Shown here: in pieces, positions 41,098-50,650 of the stretch | How positions within the stretch are numbered: the first letter of the stretch is position 1 | Layout: each line of letters begins with the position of its first letter | NCBI RefSeq assembly: GCF_015840715.1 | Contig: NZ_CP060397.1 | Span: 2,686,686-2,750,685, forward strand | Direction of reading: 5' to 3' | DNA: 64,000 nt | DNA from: Synechococcus sp. CBW1004 | Lineage (GTDB): Bacteria > Cyanobacteriota > Cyanobacteriia > PCC-6307 > Cyanobiaceae | The notes under the pieces: model-generated | What the model saw: the letters and a program-made list of their open reading frames with translations, nothing else | The model's database searches: none | Told to the model about the DNA's origin: nothing | Program-made: the position numbers and the translations under genes

Positions 41098-41652
41098 TCA
41101 GCGCTGCAGCCGCTGCTTGAGGGTCTCCAGCTCCTGCTGGGCCTCGAACGCCGCCCAGGCTTCCCCCAGATCGCCGTCCGTGCCGTTCGTCGCCCCCCCG
41201 GCCCCGGCTCCTTCAGCCTGTGCCTGTCTGTCAGCCGTTGCGCTGGGACCGGTCGCCTGGTTGGCGCCCTGTTTCTGCCGGCTCAGCTCGCTGAGCTCCC
41301 ACTCCACGGCGCTGAAGCGCTGACCCAGCTCCGCCAGGCCCTGCCAGCGCTGGCGCCCCTGCTCCATCAGGCCGGCCACGTGGGCCTCGGCCCGGACCGC
41401 CAGATCGTCGGCGCCGGCGCTGCGGGCCCGCGCCACCCGCTCCTGCCAGCTGCGGATCTCGCTGGCCAGCTGCAGCAGCGCCGCACGCGAACGCTCCGCC
41501 TCCTCCTGCAGCTGCAGGCGCTGGCGCCGCAGCCGCTCCTGGCGATCCCGACGCTCCTGCTCCGCCAGCAGCGCCTCCTGGGCCGGATTGGTGCGCAGGA
41601 AGTCCTGCAGCTGGCTGTCGAGTCGTGCCTCCAGGTCGTCGATCCAGCTCAT
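41098..41652 (-). CDS. Coiled-coil protein of the ergothioneine locus (TIGR04376-like)
   Basis: This soluble protein of 184 aa is nearly all helix. Residues 30-110 form an Arg/Glu-rich coiled coil (RDRQERLRRQRLQLQEEAER), followed by a low-complexity linker and a final helix. I recall this family being catalogued as a hercynine metabolism protein because it co-occurs with egtB/egtD in cyanobacteria; no biochemical role is known to me. Its start overlaps the stop of the next upstream gene (ATGA), so it belongs to the egtB-egtD operon as the last gene. Confidence 0.75.
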   Translation of the reverse strand: MSWIDDLEARLDSQLQDFLRTNPAQEALLAEQERRDRQERLRRQRLQLQEEAERSRAALLQLASEIRSWQERVARARSAGADDLAVRAEAHVAGLMEQGRQRWQGLAELGQRFSAVEWELSELSRQKQGANQATGPSATADRQAQAEGAGAGGATNGTDGDLGEAWAAFEAQQELETLKQRLQR

Positions 41653-41942
41653 GGGGCCGTGGCGGCGCTGTCGTCGTCGCTGATCTCGCTGCCGGCGGCG
41701 GCGCTGCTGGCAGTGGCGCTGCCCGCCGGGCGGGTGATCAGCGGTGCCTCGATCTCCTGCTGCAGCGGCGTGATCGCCGCCTCGCGCGAGCGCAGCAGCA
41801 GCTGGGTGAGCCTGGCGATCGCCCCGTCGCCCAGGTCCTGCTCGCTGATGCGATCGAAGGCGTTTCGGTACAGCTCCTCGAGCTCGCCGATCAGCTCCTC
41901 GCGCAGCGAGCGCATCGCCTGCCGCTGGTCCTCTCTGCTCAT
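41649..41942 (-). CDS. Small partner protein of the ergothioneine locus (TIGR04375-like)
   Basis: This helical protein of 97 aa starts MSREDQRQAMRSLREELIGE and contains YRNAFDRISEQDLGDGAIARL, ending in an Ser/Ala/Asp-rich tail. It matches what I recall as the hercynine metabolism small protein, known only by its association with egtB/egtD. The start at 41942 is chosen over an upstream extension that has no family resemblance. It lies 82 bp downstream of egtD and overlaps the following coiled-coil gene by four bases. Confidence 0.72.
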   Translation of the reverse strand: MSREDQRQAMRSLREELIGELEELYRNAFDRISEQDLGDGAIARLTQLLLRSREAAITPLQQEIEAPLITRPAGSATASSAAAGSEISDDDSAATAP

Positions 41943-42024
41943 CGGTGCGGGTGCGGCGCTGCAGCGCCGAGGGCTCAGCCCCGAGTCTGCCTGGGCTGTC
42001 TCGCAGACGCCGCTACACGCTGGT

Positions 42025-42999
42025 TCAGCCGGGCTCCAGCAGATGCAGGGACAGGTCGCCGGCCGGATCGCTCCAGCGGTCCGCGCCACGCCAGCCGGCC
42101 CGGCCGGCCAGCTGCAGAAAGGCCTCGGGGCTGTATTTGACGCTGTATTCGGTGATCAGCGGTTCGCCGGCGGCGAAGTGCCAGTCGCGACCCGCCAGCT
42201 GCACCGTCTGCTGCTGCCGGCTCACCAGTGCCATGGCGATGCGGCTGTGCTCGCTCTGCCAGCGCGCCTCGTAGTGGAAGCGCTCGGGCACGAAATCGCC
42301 TGCCAGGTCGCGGTTGAGGCGTTGCAGCAGGTTGAAGGCGAAGGCCGCCGACACCCCGGCGCGGTCGTCGTAGGCGGCCTCCAGCCGCTCCACTGCCTTG
42401 GGCTGATCGATGCCGATCAGCAGCCGGCTGTCCTCCCCCAGCAGCAGCCGGAGGCGGCGCAGCAGCGCTTCGGCTTCGGCGGGGTCGAAATTGCCGATCG
42501 AGCTTCCTGGATAGAAGCCGAGCCTCCGACCCGCGTCCAGCCAGGGATGGGCCGGCAGCTGCTCGAGCAGGCTGTAGTCGCAGCAGATCGCCAGCATCGG
42601 CACCTCCGGATGGCGCTCCTGAAGGGCCTGGCAGGCGCTGTGCACGTGCTCGGCGCTGATGTCGAGCGCCACATAGGCCTGTGGCCTGAGGGCCTGCAGC
42701 AGCGGCGACACCTTGCGGGCACTGCCGGCACCGAACTCCACCAGCACCCCCGGCCCCAGCGCCCTGGCCAACGCTCCGGCCTGGCGCTCCAGCAGGGCTG
42801 TTTCGGTGCGGGTGAGGCTGTATTCCGGCTGCTCGCAGATGGCATCGAACAGGCGCGAGCCCTCGGCGTCGTACAGCAGCCAGGCCGGCAGCTGGCGCGG
42901 GGTGCGCTTCATGCCCCGCGTCACCAGATCGGCAATGTCCGCCGGGGGCGGGTGCAGATCGATCAGCTGCAGCCGCGTCGCACCTGGAGGAAGCGCCAT
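42025..42999 (-). CDS. egtD: L-histidine N-alpha-methyltransferase EgtD
   Basis: EgtD trimethylates histidine with SAM to hercynine, the first step to ergothioneine. Features: EYSLTRTETALLE near the N-terminus, SAM motif VEFGAGSARKVSPLL, YVALDISAEHV, GSSIGNFDPAEAEALLR, and the histidine-site segment FHYEARWQSEHSRIAM. The C-terminal ITEYSVKYSPEAF is typical. The length of 324 aa is normal. ATG at 42999 overlaps the egtB stop (ATGA), so the two are translationally coupled. Confidence 0.95.
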   Translation of the reverse strand: MALPPGATRLQLIDLHPPPADIADLVTRGMKRTPRQLPAWLLYDAEGSRLFDAICEQPEYSLTRTETALLERQAGALARALGPGVLVEFGAGSARKVSPLLQALRPQAYVALDISAEHVHSACQALQERHPEVPMLAICCDYSLLEQLPAHPWLDAGRRLGFYPGSSIGNFDPAEAEALLRRLRLLLGEDSRLLIGIDQPKAVERLEAAYDDRAGVSAAFAFNLLQRLNRDLAGDFVPERFHYEARWQSEHSRIAMALVSRQQQTVQLAGRDWHFAAGEPLITEYSVKYSPEAFLQLAGRAGWRGADRWSDPAGDLSLHLLEPG

Positions 43000-44294
43000 C
43001 AGCGCGCCAGCCTCAGGCCCGCCGCCATCCAGCGGCTCGCAGGCGGATAGAAGTTGCGGTAGGGCAGTCGTGCGTGCCCGTCCGGCGTCAGGAAGCAGCT
43101 GCCGCGCAGCACGAACTGGGAGGTCATGAACTTGCCGTTGTACTCGCCCACCGCCCCCGGCGCTGGCCGGAAGCCCGGGTAGGGCCGGTAGGGGCTGGCG
43201 GTCCACTGCCAGAGCAGACCGAAGGCCTCCGGCAGGGTGCCGCCGGCCGCGGCGTGCTCCCATTCGGCCTCGCTGGGCAGCCGCGCCCCGGCCCAGCGGG
43301 CGAAGGCGTCAGCCTCGAACCAGCTCAGATGCCGCACCGGTGCCTCCGGATCGCGCCGCTGCAGCCCGGCCAGGGTGAATTCCTCATCGCCGCGCCAGTA
43401 GCGGGGGGTCTGCCAGCCGCGCTGCTGCACGACGGCCCAGCCCTCGCTCATCCACAGCTCCGGCCGGTGGTAACCGTCATCGGCGATGAACGCTTCGAAT
43501 TCGCTGTTGCGCACCAGCGTGGAGGCCAGCGCGAACGGCTCCAGCCACTGGCGATGGCGCGGCGCCTCGTTGTCGAAGTGGAAGCTGCCGCTGGCGGCGT
43601 CCATCGCGGCCGTCTGGGGGCAGGGATGGCCGATCTCCACCAGCCCTCCCTCGAAGCGGAGCCAGGTGCGCGGAATCGCGGTGTCGCGCCGGCAGCGCTC
43701 ACGCCACAGCGTCTCCGGTCCCTGATCGTCCTGGCGGTAGGCCGGCGCCAGTGGTTGCCGGGCGAAGCCGTCGAGCAGATCCATCAGCAGCAGCTCCTGA
43801 TGCTGCTGCTCGTGCTGCAGGCCCAGCTCCAGCAGTGGCGCCAGCTCCCGGATCAGAGGCTCGTCACCGCTGCGTTCCAGGCTGTCGAGCAGGGCCTCGA
43901 GGGCGCGATCCACCCCCCGGCGCCAGCGCAGCACCGCGGCGATCGGCGGCCGCGTCAGCAGACCCCGCTGCGGCCGGGGCTGGCGGCAGCCCACCGCCTC
44001 GTAATAGGAGTTGAACAGGTAGCCCCAGCGCGGATCGGGCGGCTGCCAATCGTGTCCCTGGCCGGCCGGCAGCTTCGCCGCGTGGGGCTCCAGCACGAAG
44101 GTGCTGAAGAACCAGGTCGTGTGTCCGAGGTGCCATTTGGGCGGGCTGGCGTCGGCCATGCCCTGCAGGCAGAGATCCTCCGGCTCCAGCGATGCGACCA
44201 GGGCCTCACTGGCGGCACGCACCTGCAGCAGCCGGTCCGCCAGGGCGCCGAGGCCTGCCCCGCGTGCGGCGATCGCAGGTGGCGGAGCGCCCAT
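42999..44294 (-). CDS. egtB: Hercynine oxygenase (sulfoxide synthase) EgtB
   Basis: EgtB is an iron enzyme that joins hercynine to cysteine or gamma-glutamylcysteine as a sulfoxide. The N-terminal DinB-like domain carries the three-His iron site: KWHLGHTTWFF and LQHEQQHQELLLMD. The C-terminal FGE-sulfatase domain begins near EIGHPCPQ and includes FHFDNEAPRHRQWLEPFALA, HLSWFEADAFARWAGARLPSEAEWE and FVLRGSCFLTP. ATG 44294 is used. No dedicated sulfoxide lyase gene is nearby. It is divergent from a cysteine synthase, which would supply the sulfur donor. Confidence 0.95.
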   Translation of the reverse strand: MGAPPPAIAARGAGLGALADRLLQVRAASEALVASLEPEDLCLQGMADASPPKWHLGHTTWFFSTFVLEPHAAKLPAGQGHDWQPPDPRWGYLFNSYYEAVGCRQPRPQRGLLTRPPIAAVLRWRRGVDRALEALLDSLERSGDEPLIRELAPLLELGLQHEQQHQELLLMDLLDGFARQPLAPAYRQDDQGPETLWRERCRRDTAIPRTWLRFEGGLVEIGHPCPQTAAMDAASGSFHFDNEAPRHRQWLEPFALASTLVRNSEFEAFIADDGYHRPELWMSEGWAVVQQRGWQTPRYWRGDEEFTLAGLQRRDPEAPVRHLSWFEADAFARWAGARLPSEAEWEHAAAGGTLPEAFGLLWQWTASPYRPYPGFRPAPGAVGEYNGKFMTSQFVLRGSCFLTPDGHARLPYRNFYPPASRWMAAGLRLAR

Positions 44295-44320
44295 CAACCG
44301 TGGCCTGACTGGAGCGACCC

Positions 44321-44335
44321 TAGGGATGTTCCCTA
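44321..44335. promoter_or_regulatory. Inverted repeat TAGGGA-TGT-TCCCTA between egtB and cysteine synthase
   Basis: A perfect 6-bp inverted repeat with a 3-bp centre lies 26 bp from the egtB start and 36 bp from the cysteine synthase start. Its central place in the divergent spacer suggests an operator shared by both genes. No regulator is identified. Confidence 0.45.
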
Positions 44336-44371
44336 CGATCCGCCAACCACGACGACCGGACAGGCCAGGAC

Positions 44372-45373
44372 ATGAGCGGCATCTGCGCAGGCTTCACCGA
44401 TGCCGTCGGCCACACGCCCCTCATTCGCCTGCGGGCGCTCAGCGACCTCACCGGCTGCGAGATCCTCGGCAAGGCCGAGTTCATGAACCCCGGCGGCTCG
44501 GTCAAGGACCGGGCGGCCCTGGGGATCCTGCTGGAGGCGGAGGCCGCCGGCGCGCTGCGCCCCGGCGGCACCGTGGTGGAGGGCACCGCCGGCAACACCG
44601 GTATCGGTCTGGCGCATCTGTGCAATGCCCGCGGCTACCGCTGCCTGATCGTCATCCCCGAAACCCAGTCGGCCGAGAAGATCGGCCTGTTGCGCAGCCT
44701 CGGTGCCGAGGTGCGCACGGTGCCGGCCGTGCCCTACGCCGATCCCAACAACTACGTCAGGCTCTCCGGCCGCATCGCCGAGGAGACACCCGGCGCGGTG
44801 TGGGCCAACCAGTTCGACAACCTCGCCAACCGCCGCGCCCACTTCAACAGCACCGGTCCCGAGATCTGGGAGCAGTGCGAGGGCAAGGTGGATGCCTGGG
44901 TGGCGGCCACGGGCACCGGCGGCACCTATGCCGGTGTGGCTCTGTTTCTCAAGGAGCGCAGTGAGACGGTGCGCTGCGTGCTCGCCGATCCCCACGGCAG
45001 TGCCCTCTACAACTGGGCCACCCGCGGTGAGCTGCGCAGCGAGGGCAGCTCGATCACGGAGGGCATCGGCAACAGCCGCGTCACCGCCAACCTGGCCGAT
45101 GCCCCGATCGATGACGCCGTGCGCATCGACGATCAGAGCGCCCTGGAGACGATCTATCAGCTGCTCTGGAAGGAGGGCCTGTTCCTGGGGGGGTCGGTGG
45201 GAATCAACGTGGCGGCGGCGGTGGAGACGGCCCGCCGGCTGGGCCCTGGCCACCGCATCGTCACCGTGCTCTGCGACGGCGGTGATCGCTATCGCTCCCG
45301 CCTCTACGACGGCGGCTGGCTGGCGGGCCGCGGCCTGCGCCAGCCCCAGCGGAGTGCTGGGGAGCCGGCCTGA
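44372..45373 (+). CDS. Cysteine synthase (O-acetylserine sulfhydrylase family)
   Basis: This PLP enzyme makes cysteine from O-acetylserine and sulfide. The PLP Lys is in FMNPGGSVKDRAALG, the substrate loop is EGTAGNTGIGLAHL, and the phosphate-binding Gly loop is AATGTGGTYAGVALFL. The EGTAGNT loop and the C-terminal extension differ from the classical CysK, so it may be a CysK2-like or cystathionine synthase-like variant. It is divergent from egtB, which fits a role in cysteine supply for ergothioneine. The stop shares a base with the next gene's start (TGATG). Confidence 0.9.
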   Translation: MSGICAGFTDAVGHTPLIRLRALSDLTGCEILGKAEFMNPGGSVKDRAALGILLEAEAAGALRPGGTVVEGTAGNTGIGLAHLCNARGYRCLIVIPETQSAEKIGLLRSLGAEVRTVPAVPYADPNNYVRLSGRIAEETPGAVWANQFDNLANRRAHFNSTGPEIWEQCEGKVDAWVAATGTGGTYAGVALFLKERSETVRCVLADPHGSALYNWATRGELRSEGSSITEGIGNSRVTANLADAPIDDAVRIDDQSALETIYQLLWKEGLFLGGSVGINVAAAVETARRLGPGHRIVTVLCDGGDRYRSRLYDGGWLAGRGLRQPQRSAGEPA

Positions 45374-47571
45374 TGACGGATTCCATGGTTCCCGGCCGGC
45401 TGATCGGTGAGCGCTACCGCCTGGAGCGCCAGCTGAGCGCCGGCGATGACATGGGCGTCGCCGCTTCGGCGCAGGGCACTCTCTGGCTGGCGCGCGACCA
45501 GCTGGCGGCCGAGGCCCCCTGTGCTCTTCGCCGGATTGCGGTGGACCATCAGCCGCGCGCCCGGGAGATCTGGGCCCGGCTGCAGGGGGTCCTGCATCCG
45601 CAGGTGCCCCGGCTCGGACCGGCCCTCACTGAAGGGGAGGAGCTCTGGCTGGTGCGCGAATGGCAGGCCGGCCGCAGCTATGGCCAGATGCTGGCTGCCC
45701 GGGCCGAGCGCCAGATGGTGTTCGGGGCCGGAGAGGTGCTGCTGCTGCTGCGTCAGCTGCTGCCCGTGCTCGCGGCCCTGCATAGCCAGGACCTGCTGCA
45801 CGGCGATCTCAGCCCAGACAATCTGCTGCGCCGCGACAGCGACGGCCTGCCCGTGCTGCTCGATTTCGGTCTGGTGCGCGGCACGGCGGCCACGGCGGGC
45901 GACGGCGTCGAACCGCTCGGAGCCACCCCCGGCTATGCCCCGCCCGAGCTGTTGCAGGGTGAGCCGGCGGAGCCCTGGATGGATCTCCATGCGCTGGGGG
46001 TGGTGGCCCTGGTGCTGCTCAGCGGCGACCCGCCGGCGGAGCTGCTCGATCCGGTGACCCTCCAGTGGCGCTGGCCCGTGGCGCTCGAGCAGGAGCCGGC
46101 CCTTCGCGAACAGCTGCAGCGTCTGCTCGAGCGCGATCCCTCCAGCCGTTTCGCCTCCGCGGCCCAGGCGCTGCAGGCCCTGCAGGCGCTGGAGGTGCCC
46201 GAGAGCACCGGCCCGGTGCCCCGGGCGGATCGCACCGTGATGTTGGTGCCGCCTGAGGCGCCCCCGCTGGAGCTGCCCTCCCCCTCGCCAGCTCCACCGT
46301 CGCCGCCGTCCGTGCCGGAGCCCGATGGCGACCAGGATCCGGAGACGGGCGATGGCCTCGTCGCCGAGTCGCAGGATCGTGATCCACAGCCCGGGGAACG
46401 CCGCTCCGCTCAGGCCGCTGACTCCGAGGCGGCGGCTTCGCTGTCTGCTTCGGGTGTCGTCGCGTTGCCCCAGCCGGTGGCGCCGCGGCCGCGCAGCCGC
46501 GATGACGAGCGGGAGGCGGCGGCGGAGGGAGGGCTCTGGCCCGTGCTGGTGGCCCTGGTGTTCTCGGCTGTGGTGGGCACGGCGATCGGCTGGTGGTGGC
46601 TGGGTGGCGGTCGGGTCGCGGGTCCGCGGGTCGAGCCCACCAGTGAGCAGCCCGCCACCCTGCCCCCCGGCGAGGTGGACCAGCGTCAGCAGCTGCTCGA
46701 TCGCCTGCGTGCCCTGCAGGTGGACCGCGGCTGGTTCCTGAGACTGGTGGATGCCAGCCTGCTGGCCCAGTACCCCGAACGCCGCGGCCGGTCGCCGGAC
46801 GACAGCCTTGAGGATGCGCCGCTGCGCCGGGTCTGGAATGAACTCGCCGAGGACTGGCTGGCGCGGGTCCAGCAGCTGCCCCTGTCGCTGCGCCAACGCC
46901 TCGGCAGCCTCCAGGACGCCGACTGGAAGCGGCGTCAGGAGGGCCTGCTGCGGCAGGGGATCGCCGAGCCCGTGCTGCGCCGTCTGGTGTCGGCCAGCGT
47001 CCGCGGTCTGTTGCCCGGCCGCTCCGGCGAGACCATGCCGGATGAGCCGTTCCGACAGCTCTGGTATGCGGCCGCCGATCAGGTGCTGGAGAACCTGCGC
47101 ATCGAACCGATCGAGGCCAGCTCTGCCACCACCCAGGTCCTTTCCGCCGAGGTGCCCGCCGGAGGCGCCCGTCTGTTCGTGATCCGGTTGCCGGCGAACC
47201 ATGGCCTGGCCCTGGGCGTCAACGGCACGCCACTGCTGCAGATGAGCCTCTACGCCGCCGATGGTGCTTCCCTGGAGGCCAGCGGACCGCTGCGGGTGGT
47301 GAGCATCCCAGCCGGCAAGGCCGCTTCGCCCGTGCAGCTGATCGTCAGCAACGACGGCGTGGCCTCGGCCCCGATCAGTCTGTCGCTGCGGGCTGATCCG
47401 CCGCCTGCGCCGGTGCCCCCGGCCGCCGTTCCGCCCACCCTGCCGGAGACCCAGCCATCCCAGCCGGGGAGCCCGGATTCGCCGCCGGGCGGTGAGGGCG
47501 CGCCGGCACCGGATGATTCCGCTCCCGCGGCACCGGCCGAGGAGCAGAGCGGCACGCAGGAGAACCCCTGA
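45373..47571 (+). CDS. Membrane-anchored protein-kinase-like protein with diverged active site
   Basis: This protein of 732 aa has three parts. Residues 15-270 have the eukaryotic-type kinase fold: catalytic loop HGDLSPDN (143-150), DFG (164-166), TPGYAPPELL, and FASAAQALQAL at the end of the fold. The usual ATP-binding Lys is Arg here (ALRRI, 51-55), the Gly loop is degenerate, and HRD is HGD. A Pro/Asp-rich linker (280-385) leads to one membrane helix (389-411). Residues 430-690 are extracytoplasmic, helical and then beta-rich, followed by a Pro-rich tail. It may be a pseudokinase or a weak kinase that links the cell envelope to the cytosol. Confidence 0.82.
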   Translation: MTDSMVPGRLIGERYRLERQLSAGDDMGVAASAQGTLWLARDQLAAEAPCALRRIAVDHQPRAREIWARLQGVLHPQVPRLGPALTEGEELWLVREWQAGRSYGQMLAARAERQMVFGAGEVLLLLRQLLPVLAALHSQDLLHGDLSPDNLLRRDSDGLPVLLDFGLVRGTAATAGDGVEPLGATPGYAPPELLQGEPAEPWMDLHALGVVALVLLSGDPPAELLDPVTLQWRWPVALEQEPALREQLQRLLERDPSSRFASAAQALQALQALEVPESTGPVPRADRTVMLVPPEAPPLELPSPSPAPPSPPSVPEPDGDQDPETGDGLVAESQDRDPQPGERRSAQAADSEAAASLSASGVVALPQPVAPRPRSRDDEREAAAEGGLWPVLVALVFSAVVGTAIGWWWLGGGRVAGPRVEPTSEQPATLPPGEVDQRQQLLDRLRALQVDRGWFLRLVDASLLAQYPERRGRSPDDSLEDAPLRRVWNELAEDWLARVQQLPLSLRQRLGSLQDADWKRRQEGLLRQGIAEPVLRRLVSASVRGLLPGRSGETMPDEPFRQLWYAAADQVLENLRIEPIEASSATTQVLSAEVPAGGARLFVIRLPANHGLALGVNGTPLLQMSLYAADGASLEASGPLRVVSIPAGKAASPVQLIVSNDGVASAPISLSLRADPPPAPVPPAAVPPTLPETQPSQPGSPDSPPGGEGAPAPDDSAPAAPAEEQSGTQENP

Positions 47572-47729
47572 AGGCCCGGCGCTTCAGCCGAATGCGGCAC
47601 CAGGCGCCTCCCCCCTGCAGCTCAGACCGCGCCTGGGCAGGCAGAGGCCGTCGATGGCGGTACGGCTTGGCAGCCTCCGGCCTCCGAGCGCGGGCGTGCA
47701 GGGCTGAGCCCGGGCATGTCGCTGCCCGC

Positions 47730-48230
47730 TCAGTAGCGAGCGATCGCGGCGCGGGCTTCCTTCGCCTCGGTCTTGCGCTTCTCCTCGTGGCGCTTGTCGT
47801 GCAGCTTGCGGCCCTTGCCCAGGCCCAGGGTCACCTTGATCCAGGAGCCCTTGAGATGCACGTTGAGGGGGATCAGGGTGAGGCCCTTCTGCTCGAGGGC
47901 GACGCGCAGCTTGTCGATCTCCTTGCGGTGGGCGAGCAATCTGCGCACCCGCAGCGGCTCGTGATTGAAGAAGCGACCGGCGTGGCTGTGGGGCGAGATG
48001 TGCACGTTGTGCAGCTGCAGCTCGCCATTGCGGATCAGGCAGAAGCCGTCGCGCAGGTTGCACTGGCCGGCCCGGATCGACTTCACCTCCGTGCCCAGCA
48101 GCTCGATGCCGCATTCGAGCGTCTCGAGGATCTCGTACTGATGGCGCGCGAAGCGGTTGTCCGCCAGCAGGCGGTGGGCCGGGTCCTGCGCCTTGCCGCC
48201 GCCACCCCTGCGGCCCGGTCCCTTCGCCAT
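47730..48230 (-). CDS. smpB: SsrA-binding protein SmpB
   Basis: SmpB brings tmRNA to stalled ribosomes for trans-translation. Landmarks: [68 protein letters not shown]-like sequence (here [18 protein letters not shown]) and the basic tail [18 protein letters not shown]. The length of 166 aa is normal. It is divergent from ruvB. The ssrA gene itself is not in this window. Confidence 0.97.
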   Translation of the reverse strand: MAKGPGRRGGGGKAQDPAHRLLADNRFARHQYEILETLECGIELLGTEVKSIRAGQCNLRDGFCLIRNGELQLHNVHISPHSHAGRFFNHEPLRVRRLLAHRKEIDKLRVALEQKGLTLIPLNVHLKGSWIKVTLGLGKGRKLHDKRHEEKRKTEAKEARAAIARY

Positions 48231-48335
48231 CGCCTGCCTGTGCTCCGCTGCGTCCCCCGACCCTAGTGGTCACGGATCGGCCGCACCCCCGCCCGGGCCG
48301 CGGTGCGGCTGGGCAGTCCCGGTACCCTGCTGGCC

Positions 48336-49538
<1,203 letters not shown>

Positions 49539-49665
49539 GCGCTCACGCCGGGGTGCCGCTCTCCGTAGCGTTTCCGTCTCTGAGAGCGCCCGGATTGGTC
49601 TGCCTCCCGCGTGTCATCCCTGTCGCAGGCAGCCATTTCGGGCCCCTCGTGCAGCGTTCCATCCC

Positions 49666-50640
49666 GTGACTCGCCGGCAGCCCTGGCTCCATTCCCTGCC
49701 CACGGGGCCTCGGCGCCATGCCGGGCTGAGTCCCCTGTTTCGCAGGGTGGTTGTCGTGCTGGGGCTGATCGGGTTGCTGTTCGGCGGCCTCGGTGCCTTT
49801 CCGCCGACCGCGCTGGCGCTCCCTGTCGCCCGCCCATCGCTGGCCCTGGGGGTAGAGCGATCGCTGCCGCTCATCGCTGCAGCCGTGACTCCCGGAGGAC
49901 AGGAAGGTGTGCCTGTCTCCCCGGGCGGCGCTTCGCCGTCCGTGCCTGCTCTGTTCGAGCGGGCCCTGGCCGACAGCCGCGACGGCCGCTTCGCCGAAGC
50001 CCTGCCCCTGTGGGATCAGGTGCTGGAGATCGCCCCCGACGATGCACCGGCCTGGAGCAACCGCGGCAACGTGCGCCTGGCCCTGGGGGATCCCGAAGGA
50101 GCGATCGCTGATCAGGAGCGGGCGATGACGCTGGATCCCGCCAATCCCGATCCCCATCTCAACCGCGGCACCGCCGAGGAGGCGCTGGGCCGCTGGCAGG
50201 ACGCGGCGGCGGACTACGACTGGATTCTGGAGCGCGATCCCGCCGACGCCTCCGCTCTGTACAACCTGGGTAATGTGCGGGGCTCCCTGGGCGACTGGCA
50301 GGCGGCCCGCACCAGCTTCGAGGCGGCAGCCGCCGCCCGGCCGGGCTTTGCGATGGCCCGCTCCAGTGCCGCCCTGGCAGCGTTTCAGCTGGGCGATCTC
50401 GAGGAGGCGGAACGGGAGCTGCGCTCCCTCATTCGCCGCTATCCCCTGTTCGCCGACGCCCGTGCCGGCCTCACCGCCCTGCTCTGGCAGCGGGGCGCCT
50501 CCGGCGAGGCCGAAAGCCACTGGGCCGCCGCCGCCGGTCTCGATCCGCGCTACCGCCAGGAAGAATGGCTGCTGCAGATCCGGCGCTGGCCGCCCCGGCC
50601 CGTGGCGGCGCTCGAGCAATTCCTGCATCTGGACAGCTGA
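49666..50640 (+). CDS. Exported or membrane-anchored TPR protein
   Basis: From GTG 49666 the protein has a basic start, then a hydrophobic helix (VVVVLGLIGLLFGGLGAF) that acts as signal or anchor. After a Pro/Ser linker come four to five tetratricopeptide repeats (for example APAWSNRGNVRLALGDPEGA and SALYNLGNVRGSLGDWQAA). It is a likely lumen or periplasm scaffold for complex assembly. Cyanobacteria use such proteins in photosystem biogenesis, but nothing here shows the partner. It lies 128 bp after ruvB and 10 bp before the amidohydrolase gene. Confidence 0.82.
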   Translation: MTRRQPWLHSLPTGPRRHAGLSPLFRRVVVVLGLIGLLFGGLGAFPPTALALPVARPSLALGVERSLPLIAAAVTPGGQEGVPVSPGGASPSVPALFERALADSRDGRFAEALPLWDQVLEIAPDDAPAWSNRGNVRLALGDPEGAIADQERAMTLDPANPDPHLNRGTAEEALGRWQDAAADYDWILERDPADASALYNLGNVRGSLGDWQAARTSFEAAAAARPGFAMARSSAALAAFQLGDLEEAERELRSLIRRYPLFADARAGLTALLWQRGASGEAESHWAAAAGLDPRYRQEEWLLQIRRWPPRPVAALEQFLHLDS

Positions 50641-50650
50641 GGTCCTTCCC

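Noticed and set aside
40999-43050. Plus-strand open frame (683 codons) across the ergothioneine genes
   Set aside because: It is antisense to several recognised genes and shows no recognisable domain.
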